From NCBI GenBank assembly GCA_016208645.1, contig JACQXP010000457.1, positions 9,209 through 14,349 of the forward strand: 5,141 nt of DNA, read 5' to 3'. Numbering within the stretch: position 1 is the first letter of the stretch; each line of letters opens with the position of its first letter. Shown here one piece after another: positions 1-5,141 of the stretch. The notes under the pieces are model-generated. The model saw nothing but the letters and a program-made list of their open reading frames with translations. It was not told where the DNA came from and searched no databases. Source of the stretch: Candidatus Methylomirabilota bacterium. GTDB lineage: Bacteria > Methylomirabilota > Methylomirabilia > Methylomirabilales > 2-02-FULL-66-22. The translations under genes were made by a program, and so were the position numbers.

Positions 1-67
1 AAGCTTCGGATTGTCACGGCCCAGGATTTTCTTGGCGATCTTGGCGCCATGGCGGTTAGTGACTTCC

Positions 68-403
68 TCACACAGACGCGTCCGGGAGGCGGGAGCGCAG
101 ATTCAGGAGAAATGCGTCCGGATCCGGTGGGGTGATGACGATGGCCCGCCGCTTCCCCCGTCGCAGGTGGAGCGTGATCCGGTTTCCCAGACGGAACGAG
201 ACCCAGTGTTCATTGAAGAGGGAGCCCCCCAGATCGGCCGACTGGATATCCTCGTACCGGATCGCCCGGAAGGGGACGCCCAGCGCCAGGATCTCCAACG
301 CCTCCTCCCCGAGGCGGAATTTCAGCGTGGCGACACCGTACAGCGTGATGACGCCCAGCGCGGCAGCCGTCGTGAGGAGCCAGACCCAGAATTCGAAGAT
401 CAT
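68..403 (-). CDS. Small membrane-anchored PH-like domain protein, coupled to the formate dehydrogenase gene
   Basis: The protein has 111 residues. Seen: residues about 5-27 are a continuous hydrophobic stretch (FWVWLLTTAAALGVITLYGV), a single membrane anchor with very few residues before it. Residues about 28-108 alternate short strands and turns (LKFRLGEEALEIL, VPFRAIRYEDIQSADL, ITLHLRRG, RAIVITPPD) and end in an amphipathic helix (DPDAFLLNLRSRL), the layout of small bacterial PH-like domains. The ATG at 403 is chosen because GGAGG lies 3 bases before it and the ATG overlaps the dehydrogenase TGA as ATGA. The frame stays open further upstream, but that part is proline/glycine-rich and lies within the dehydrogenase gene. 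Inferred: co-translated with the dehydrogenase; it might anchor or organise the enzyme at the membrane, but no catalytic motif is visible and the function is unknown. The PH-like assignment rests on pattern only. Confidence 0.8.
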   Translation of the reverse strand: MIFEFWVWLLTTAAALGVITLYGVATLKFRLGEEALEILALGVPFRAIRYEDIQSADLGGSLFNEHWVSFRLGNRITLHLRRGKRRAIVITPPDPDAFLLNLRSRLPDASV

Positions 404-3132
404 AGGCCTCCGTCCCGGCACGCCTGCCCAGACCGCCCGGAGCGGGCCGGGACCTCCAGGCGGACCGCGCACACCTTGAGTTCCGGAATTCGAGCCACCG
501 GGTCCAGCGCAGGATTCGTCAGGAGGTTTGCCGCCCCTTGGGCATAGTGGAACGGCAGGAAGACAAGGCCGGGTGCCACGCGTTCCGTGACGCTCGCATT
601 GACCTCCACCATTCCCCGCCGGGAGACGAGCCGTACCCTGTCGCCTGACCGGATGCCGAGCCGCTCTGCATCCTGGGGATTGATCTCGACCTCTGGCTCT
701 GGGCGCAGGGCATCCAGGCCAGGACTTCGCCCTGTCATCGTCCGCGAGTGGTACTGGTGCAACACCCGTCCCGTGGTCAACACCATGGGAAATTCGGCGT
801 CGGGCCGCTCATCCGGCGGGATGTAGTTCACCCCGTGCAGCCGGGCGCGGCCGCGGGGGAATCCGGTCACGTGCAGGATCGGCGTCCCCGGGTGATCCGG
901 CGTCGGACACGGCCACTGGAGGCCTTCCCCCTCCAGCCGGGCGTAACTCACCCCACGATAACTGGGCGTGAGCCGGGCGATCTCGTCCATCACCTCGGCC
1001 TGGCTTCGGTAGACCATGGGATGACCCAGACGGGCTGAAAGATCGCAGATGATCTCCCCGTCCGGCCGCGCCGCGCCCTTCCGCGGGATGGCCCGCCGGA
1101 TCCGCTGGATGCGGCGCTCGGTGTTGGTGAAGGTCCCGTCCTTCTCGGCGAAACTCACTGCGGGCAGCACCACCTGGGCCAGCGCCGCCGTCTCGGTCAT
1201 GAAGAGATCCTGCACCACCAGGAACTCGGCCCGACCCAATGCTTCGCGCGTGTGGCAGAGGTCCGGGTCCGTCAGCATGGGATTCTCCCCGATGACGTAC
1301 AGGCCGCGCAGCCGGCCGCTGGCGATGGCATCCACCATCTCCATGACGGTGATCCCCGACGCCACCGGCAGCGGGACGCCCCACGCCGCCTCGAACTTCT
1401 TCCGGGTCTCGGGATCGTGCACCTGCTGATATCCGGGCAGGACATTCGGCAGGGCCCCCATGTCGCTGGCCCCCTGGACGTTGTTCTGGCCCCGCAGCGG
1501 GTTGACGCCGGCCCCGGGCTTTCCCAGGTTCCCCGTCAGCAGGGCCAGGTTCGCCAGGCACAAGACGTTCAGGTGCCCCGTCACGTGCTGGGTGAGGCCC
1601 ATGGTGTAGAAGATGGCGGCCGGCTTCGCCGCGGCGTAGGCCCGGGCGGCCCCCACGAGAGATTCCACCGGCACCCCCGCGATCTCCGCCGCCAGCGCCG
1701 GTGGGTACGCCTCGACGGTGGCCTTTAGCTCTTCGAGTCCCTCGGTCCGGGCCGCCACGAATTCCCGGTCCCAGAGTCCTTCCGCCAGGATCACATGCGC
1801 CATCCCGTTCAGGAGGGCGATGTCCGTTCCCGGTCGAAGCGCCAGGTGGAACTGGGCCAGGCCGGCCAGCTCCGTCCGGCGCGGATCCGCCACGATCAGC
1901 GCGGCGCCGGCCCGGAGAGCCTTTTTCATCTCGATCCCGATGATCGGGTGCTGCTCCGTCGTATTGGATCCCACCACGAACAGGGCGCGCGCCAGGGCGA
2001 CATCTCGGATCGAATTGGTGGCGGCGGCGCTGCCGAAGGCGGCGACCAGACCGGTCGCCGTTGGGGCGTGTCAGAGGCGGGCACAGTGGTCCACGTTGTT
2101 GGTGCCCAGCACGGCCCGGGCAAACTTCTGGATCAGGTAGTTCTCCTCGTTGGTCGCCTTGGCCGAGCTCAGAACCGCCAGGGCATCCGGCCCGTGCCGG
2201 TCCCGGATCTCCCGCAGGCGTGTCGCTACCAGGTCCAGGGCTTCATCCCACGACGCCTCCTCCCAGCGCCCGTCCCGCCTGATCCGAGGCCGGGTGAGGC
2301 GGTCGGGGCTCTCCACGAAATGGTAGCCGAACCGGCCCTTGGCGCACAGGCTTCCCCGGTTCGCGGGGCCGTCGAAGTTGGAGGTCACCCGCAGGATCTG
2401 CTCCCCCGAAACGTTGAGGTCCAGTTGGCAACCGCAGCCGCAGTACGGACAGACCGAGGTCACCACGGCCTCGGGGCGCACCGGCGGCCGCAGGGGGTGC
2501 TTGTCGCGGATGGCGCCCGTCGGGCAGTGGGCCAGGCACTGGCCGCAGGAGACGCAGGCGGTGTCCCGGAGTGGCAGGGACAGGGCCGGGCTCACCCGGG
2601 ATTCATCCCCCCGCCCCATGATCCACAGGATGTCCTGACCCTGGACCAGGCTGCACGCCCGCGTGCACCGCCGGCACAGGATGCAGCGGTTCAGGTCAAT
2701 GGTGACGACGGGGCTCGACTCATCCAGGGGGTAGCGGGCCTCGTCCTCCATGAATCGCCGCTTGGTCACGCCGTAGCGCCGGGCCAGGTCGCGCAGCTCG
2801 CACGGCTCCCCCGTCTCGCCGTCCAGGCACTCGCTGGGGTGATCCGCTACCTGCAGCTCCAGGGCGAATCGGCGGGCCCGCTCCAGCTCCGGGGTGGCCG
2901 TCCGGACCGTCATCCCGTCCTGGACCTCGGCGTGGCAGGCGGCCACCTGCTTGTGGAAGTCACCCACCTCCACATCCACAATGCACAGCCGGCACACCCC
3001 GATGGGCGGAAGGTTCGGGTGATGGCAGAGCGTCGGGATGCTGATGCCCACCGCCCCCGCCGCCTGCAGGATCGTCGTCCCGGTCGGGACCAGGGCAGCC
3101 TTCCCGTCAATGAAGACCGAGCATTCGGCCAT
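400..3132 (-). CDS. fdhA: Selenocysteine-containing formate dehydrogenase catalytic (alpha) subunit, NuoG-like N-terminus; TGA at 2071-2073 read as Sec
   Basis: About 910 residues; catalyses interconversion of formate and CO2 at a bis-molybdopterin Mo or W site, probably in the cytoplasm since no signal peptide or Tat motif is seen. Domains in order: [2Fe-2S] domain 1-80 (C36, C47, C50, C66); His-Cys cluster region 98-111 (H98, C102, C111, with Gly at 105 where the family has Cys); two [4Fe-4S] ferredoxin motifs (C150, C153, C156, C160; C193, C196, C199, C203); molybdopterin oxidoreductase with its own cluster (C228, C231, C235, C263) and K265; Sec354-His355; R547 in PLRGQNNVQGA, matching E. 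coli FdhF Arg333; molybdopterin-binding C-terminal domain about 781-893. ATG at 3132 has GGAG 5 bases upstream and begins directly at the [2Fe-2S] fold. A conventional gene caller would split it at the TGA. This architecture matches NAD- or ferredoxin-linked FdhA/FdsA, but no NuoE/NuoF-like subunit is in view. The symbol is by family; naming varies (fdhA, fdhF, fdsA). Confidence 0.95.
2040..2070 (-). promoter_or_regulatory. Bacterial SECIS element (SelB-binding mRNA hairpin)
   Basis: On the minus strand, 10 bases after the UGA, CGGCGACC (2060-2053) and GGTCGCCG (2047-2040) form a perfect 8-bp stem closing the 5-base loop GGTCT (2052-2048). From UGA to loop is 18 bases, the same spacing I recall for E. 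coli fdhF, whose SECIS loop also carries GGUCU inside the Gly-Leu codons. The loop Gs and the U are the SelB contacts known from E. coli. Unlike E. coli, no unpaired U is seen in the 5' arm of the stem; the helix is uninterrupted and GC-rich. Role: recruits SelB-GTP-Sec-tRNA to recode the UGA. Confidence 0.9.
2071..2073 (-). other. In-frame UGA selenocysteine codon (Sec354)
   Basis: The codon interrupts the formate dehydrogenase exactly at its metal-ligand position: DHCARL before it, HAPTATGLVAAFG after it. Known for the family: this residue is Sec or Cys and is followed by the conserved active-site His. The downstream frame continues without a stop for 556 codons and resumes conserved formate dehydrogenase sequence at once (TNSIRD, VVGSNTTEQHPIIG). 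With the SECIS-like hairpin directly after it, readthrough as selenocysteine is far more likely than a nonsense mutation. Confidence 0.94.
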
Positions 3133-3205
3133 GCAGTCTCCGTCCGTTTCCAGCCCGTTACGCCTGTCAGCCTCGACAGCAGCCGGTGCCGGAGGCGACC
3201 GACCG

Positions 3206-3946
3206 CTACTTCTGCAGGTTCTGGAGCTGCTCTGCGGCGGCTGCGTCCGTCGGATCCAGCTCCAGCACCCTCATGAACGCTCCCACCGCCAGGTCGTTCT
3301 GCATCCGCCGCCGGTAGTTGAGTCCCAGGTGGTAGTGGCTGGACGCATCCCGGGGGTTCTCGGCCGCGACACGGCTGAAAGCCTGGATGGCCTGGTCCCA
3401 CAACCGCTTCCGCTCATAGGCGGTCCCCAGATGGTAGTACGCGATGGTGTTGCTGGGCTGATGGCGGACCAGCTCCTCCAGGGCCTGGATCGCCTCGTCC
3501 AGCCTTCCCAGATGGAAGAGCGCCCGGCCACACCGGTACAGGGCGGGGAAATAGGTGGGGTCTATGGCCAGGACCTGCCGCGCGGCGCTCACCGACTCCT
3601 CAAACATGCACTTCCGGTAGTAGCAGACCGAGAGCATGAAGTGGGCATCGGCGAAGGTCGCGTTCAGGGAAACCGCCCGCTGGATCTCACCGATGGCCTC
3701 ATTCAAGTGGCCTTCGTGGTAGAGCAGGAGGCCATGGCCGTACCGGGCATCCACGTTCTCGGGATCCAGGGTCAGGGCCTTCCGATACTCCTGGGCGGCC
3801 TCCGCCATGCGACCCTGACGTTCCAGAAAATGCGCCCGCTCCAGATCCCCCGCCACCTCCCCTGGCTGCAAGGGACTCCCGCAGGCCTTGCAGTATCGGT
3901 GATCCGCCGCGTTCTCTGCCTGGCACCTGAGGCACTGCATCGCCAC
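3206..3946 (-). CDS. Zinc-ribbon TPR protein, six tetratricopeptide repeats
   Basis: 246 residues from GTG at 3946, or 244 from ATG at 3940. Seen: an N-terminal zinc ribbon with CxxC pairs at C5/C8 and C19/C22 (CLRC and CKAC), then six consecutive 34-residue TPR units at about 34-67, 68-101, 102-135, 136-169, 170-203 and 204-237. These carry the usual small residues and the ends LDPENVDA, IDPTYFPA and LDPTDAAA. There is no signal peptide or membrane helix, so it is cytoplasmic. TPR arrays are protein-protein scaffolds; the zinc ribbon may add another contact. The gene lies 73 bp upstream of the formate dehydrogenase on the same strand with no clear terminator between, so a role in assembling or regulating that enzyme is possible but is inferred from position only. 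Both start codons fit the strong Shine-Dalgarno (spacing 4 or 10). Confidence 0.88.
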   Translation of the reverse strand: MAMQCLRCQAENAADHRYCKACGSPLQPGEVAGDLERAHFLERQGRMAEAAQEYRKALTLDPENVDARYGHGLLLYHEGHLNEAIGEIQRAVSLNATFADAHFMLSVCYYRKCMFEESVSAARQVLAIDPTYFPALYRCGRALFHLGRLDEAIQALEELVRHQPSNTIAYYHLGTAYERKRLWDQAIQAFSRVAAENPRDASSHYHLGLNYRRRMQNDLAVGAFMRVLELDPTDAAAAEQLQNLQK

Positions 3947-3950
3947 CTCA

Positions 3951-3956
3951 CCTCCT
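3951..3956 (-). promoter_or_regulatory. Strong Shine-Dalgarno of the TPR gene, abutting the mobile element
   Basis: The minus strand reads TTAGGAGGTGAGGTGGCGATG. The AGGAGGTGA is a nearly complete match to the 16S rRNA 3' end. It lies 4 bases from the GTG and 10 from the ATG, so it does not settle the start. Its first two bases fall in the CTAA duplication (TTAG on this strand), so the mobile element ends 2 bases upstream of the SD core. Confidence 0.75.
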
Positions 3957-3958
3957 AA
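3955..3958. repeat. Left target-site duplication CTAA
   Basis: CTAA directly precedes the CCCG tip of the element and is repeated just after its other tip. A 4-bp match alone is weak, but it coincides exactly with both inverted-repeat boundaries. Confidence 0.65.
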
Positions 3959-3997
3959 CCCGGATTATTCGCGAACATGCTCGCGAATAATCGCGGG
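3959..3997. repeat. 39-bp palindrome at the left end of the element
   Basis: GATTATTCGCGA (3963-3974) and TCGCGAATAATC (3981-3992) are perfect 12-bp complements around the 6-base loop ACATGC, and the whole unit is bounded by CCCG and CGGG. It is therefore two copies of the terminal repeat back to back, giving a third copy of TCGCGAATAA in the element. In the mRNA it would form a hairpin starting about 6 bases upstream of the TPR Shine-Dalgarno. No T-tract follows, so it is not a classical terminator. Confidence 0.8.
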
Positions 3998-4023
3998 AAT
4001 GACCAAATCCCAATGACTAATGA
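3998..4023. repeat. Left arm of the inner AATGACCAA inverted repeat
   Basis: The 26-bp arm matches the reverse complement of 4121-4146 at 23 of 26 positions. The arm itself is built of short repeats of AATGACCAA and CCAATGAC, with one further copy of AATGACCAA at 4019-4027. This ATGACCAAT-type repeat is of a kind seen in intergenic DNA of several bacterial phyla and is often miscalled as coding. Confidence 0.8.
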
Positions 4024-4072
4024 CCAAGCGCGGATGGGATTTCCGCCATGCTCCTTGAAGGCGCGCTGCGAG

Positions 4073-4111
4073 ACCCATCGCACCGCCCGGGGCGGGCGAG
4101 GTGCGATGGGT
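4073..4111. repeat. Central GC-rich hairpin of the element
   Basis: ACCCATCGCACC (4073-4084) pairs perfectly with GGTGCGATGGGT (4100-4111). Inside it, GCCCG (4085-4089) pairs with CGGGC (4093-4097) around GGG, with GA bulged at 4098-4099. This gives 17 base pairs in all. It lies between the two AATGACCAA arms, so the element folds as one long nested structure on either strand. No T-run follows on either strand. Confidence 0.8.
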
Positions 4112-4120
4112 GCCCCACCA

Positions 4121-4146
4121 TCATTGGTCATTGGAAATTGGTCATT
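4121..4146. repeat. Right arm of the inner inverted repeat (TCATTGGTCATTGG type)
   Basis: Reverse complement partner of 3998-4023 with three mismatches. The tandem TTGGTCATTGGTCATTT continues to about 4153, so this arm has an extra repeat unit compared with the left arm. Confidence 0.8.
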
Positions 4147-4194
4147 GGTCATTTGATCCGGAGAATGCACGGGTCCGCTCGCGAATAACACGGG

Positions 4195-4198
4195 CTAA
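4195..4198. repeat. Right target-site duplication CTAA
   Basis: Partner of the CTAA at 3955-3958. Collapsing the two copies restores a 28-bp spacer between the permease stop and the TPR GTG with the Shine-Dalgarno intact. Confidence 0.65.
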
Positions 4199-4214
4199 CC
4201 GTTCGCCACGAGAC

Positions 4215-5141
4215 TTACTCATATCGCACCGCCTCGGCGATGGGAAGGCGCGAGGCGCGCCAGGCGGGGAAGCACCCGGCCGCCAGGCTGGCCACGAGCG
4301 TCAGGGCCCCGTACTCCACGATCAGCCGGGCCGGGAACGTGAACTGGATCGTCCAGCCGAAGGACTGCTTGTTGATGACGTAGATCAGGATGAGCGACAG
4401 CAGGAGCCCGGCCGCCGCCCCCAGGACGTTCGCCAGCGTCCCCATGAAAGCCGCCTCGCACAGGATGGTGCGCAGGACGCCGCCCCGGGTGAACCCGACC
4501 GAGCGGAGGATCCCGATCTCCCGGCTCCGCTCCAAGACCGAGGCGATCAGCGTGTTGAGGATCCCCAGTGCCGCGACCACCAGGGCGACGACCTCCAGGG
4601 CGTAGGTGATGGCGAAGGTCTGGTCGAAGATCTCCAGGACCCGGGCCTTGAGGCCTTGATTGGAGATGACGACCAGGTCATCGCGGGCCGGCAGCCCCTG
4701 GAGGATCTGGTGGCGAACCGCCTGGGGGTCGGCCCCGGGCGGAAGGTAGATCACGATGGAGTTCAGCCAGGGATCCCGCCAGAGCCTCAGAAAGAGACCC
4801 CGGTCCATGACCAGGAGCCCGCCCTCCGTCGTGTAGTCGTAATAGACGCCGGCGATGCGCAGGCGGATAGTCTGTCCCGGCGGATGCAGGATGACCTCGT
4901 CCCCCTCCTTGACGTGGTACCGCTCGGCAAACGTCTCCGAGACGATCAGGCGATCCTGCGCCCGGGCCTCCTGCAGGATGGCCGCCGAGTCGCCGCGGCG
5001 AAACAGCAATCGCCCCCGCCGGGCCATCACGTCGAAGTCCCCCGCCCCCAGAAGGAACCGTCCGCCGCGTCCATCCTCTATCCGGAGTCCCCGGAAGCCG
5101 TCTGCCTCCGCCACGCCCGGGATACCCCGCACCTCGTCCAG
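4215..5141 (-). CDS. ABC transporter permease, FtsX/MacB family, C-terminal part (5' end beyond the window)
   Basis: The visible 308 residues run from the right edge of the window to a TAA. The frame is open to base 5141 (LDEVRGIPGVAEADGFRG), so the real start lies outside. Residues 1-175 are the extracytoplasmic MacB-type domain, including DRLIVSETFAERYHVKEGDEV and the strand-rich LRIAGVYYDYTTEGGLLVMD. Residues about 178-300 are the FtsX domain: membrane helices at about 178-202, 228-256 and 271-292, the cytoplasmic signature SREIGILRSVGFTRGGVLR after the first, and the typical tail ASRLPIAEAVRYE. This family includes LolC/LolE lipoprotein release and MacB-type export permeases, which work with a separate or fused ABC ATPase; the substrate cannot be told here. 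Once the MITE is discounted, its stop lies 28 bp before the TPR gene, so it may head the same operon. Confidence 0.92.
   Translation of the reverse strand: MDEVRGIPGVAEADGFRGLRIEDGRGGRFLLGAGDFDVMARRGRLLFRRGDSAAILQEARAQDRLIVSETFAERYHVKEGDEVILHPPGQTIRLRIAGVYYDYTTEGGLLVMDRGLFLRLWRDPWLNSIVIYLPPGADPQAVRHQILQGLPARDDLVVISNQGLKARVLEIFDQTFAITYALEVVALVVAALGILNTLIASVLERSREIGILRSVGFTRGGVLRTILCEAAFMGTLANVLGAAAGLLLSLILIYVINKQSFGWTIQFTFPARLIVEYGALTLVASLAAGCFPAWRASRLPIAEAVRYE

Larger units (their letters stand above)
3959..4194. mobile_element. MITE-like non-autonomous element, 236 bp, with terminal inverted repeats and 4-bp target duplication
   Basis: Seen: the ends are CCCGGATTATTCGCGAAC (3959-3976) and, read inward on the other strand, CCCGTGTTATTCGCGAGC (4194-4177), matching at 15 of 18 positions. 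Directly outside both ends is CTAA (3955-3958 and 4195-4198), a 4-bp target duplication. The interior holds nested inverted repeats and no credible gene. A 78-codon minus-strand frame runs through it (3955-4191), but its peptide (MTNDQFPMTND, SLVIGIWSFP) is just the translated repeat arms. The element sits between two co-directional genes. A 4-bp duplication with CC at the tips is the pattern of IS1380-family elements, which could supply the transposase; that link is inference. Confidence 0.75.

Noticed and set aside
1..6. HindIII site AAGCTT at the very start of the window
   Set aside because: It might reflect a clone end, but a 6-base site is uninformative on its own.
2071..2073. Nonsense mutation or pseudogene reading of the TGA
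   Set aside because: The stop is exactly at the Sec position, no other lesion is seen in 910 codons, and a GGTCT-loop hairpin follows at the right distance.
3133..3205. Promoter or terminator between the TPR gene and the dehydrogenase
   Set aside because: Only a 4-bp CCGG-CA-CCGG stem and no T-tract are present, and I saw no convincing -35/-10 pair, so none is annotated.
1795..3276. Long plus-strand open frame of 493 codons opposite the formate dehydrogenase
   Set aside because: It is an antisense shadow caused by high GC at third positions. The sequence is rich in Arg, Gly, Pro and Gln with no domain, and the minus-strand frame is clearly conserved.
3038..3958. Plus-strand open frame of 306 codons opposite the TPR gene
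   Set aside because: The minus strand encodes six clean TPR units and a zinc ribbon in the same place; the plus frame shows no recognisable fold.
3963..4030. Sigma-70-like promoter inside the element reading toward the TPR gene (TTGGGA, 17 bases, TTATTC)
   Set aside because: The -10 match is poor and AT-rich repeats give such matches by chance.
3955..4191. 78-codon minus-strand open frame through the intergenic region
   Set aside because: Its peptide is the translation of the inverted-repeat arms (MTNDQFPMTND and SLVIGIWSFP) and terminal repeats. It runs across both element tips, and no Shine-Dalgarno was identified for it.

Overview
The window is a GC-rich bacterial chromosomal segment with all four recognisable genes on the minus strand. 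In transcription order (right to left) they are: the C-terminal part of an FtsX/MacB-type ABC transporter permease (4215 to the right edge), a zinc-ribbon TPR protein (3206-3946), a large molybdenum/tungsten formate dehydrogenase catalytic subunit (400-3132), and a small membrane-anchored PH-like protein (68-403). Base composition, the NuoG-like formate dehydrogenase and selenocysteine use fit an anaerobic or facultative Gram-negative lineage such as deltaproteobacteria or the NC10/Rokubacteria type. This is an inference from style, not a marker-gene assignment.

The central point is that the formate dehydrogenase is one gene, not two. An in-frame TGA at 2071-2073 sits at the selenocysteine position of the family (CARL-U-HAP; E. 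coli FdhF has CCARV-U-HGP). The frame stays open on both sides. Eighteen bases after the TGA a GGTCT loop is presented on a perfect 8-bp stem, the position and loop of the E. coli fdhF SECIS. The product is about 910 residues: an N-terminal [2Fe-2S] domain, a His-Cys cluster region in which one expected cysteine is glycine, two [4Fe-4S] ferredoxin clusters, then the molybdopterin oxidoreductase with its own [4Fe-4S] cluster, Sec354, His355 and Arg547. The host must therefore have selA/B/C/D, which lie outside this window.

The downstream PH-like gene overlaps the dehydrogenase stop codon by ATGA, so the two are probably translationally coupled. The TPR gene lies 73 bp upstream of the dehydrogenase on the same strand. 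No NuoE/NuoF-type electron-transfer subunits are visible, so the redox partner is unknown from this window.

Between the permease and the TPR gene (3947-4214) is a 236-bp non-coding element at 3959-4194. It has 18-bp terminal inverted repeats (15/18 matching), a 4-bp target duplication CTAA, and inner nested inverted repeats (AATGACCAA-type arms and a GC-rich 12+5-bp hairpin). It looks like a MITE. Removing it and one CTAA copy leaves only 28 bp between the permease stop and the TPR start, which suggests that it inserted into a once tight operon, directly against the TPR Shine-Dalgarno sequence.

Positions 1-67, at the left edge, hold no gene I can support.
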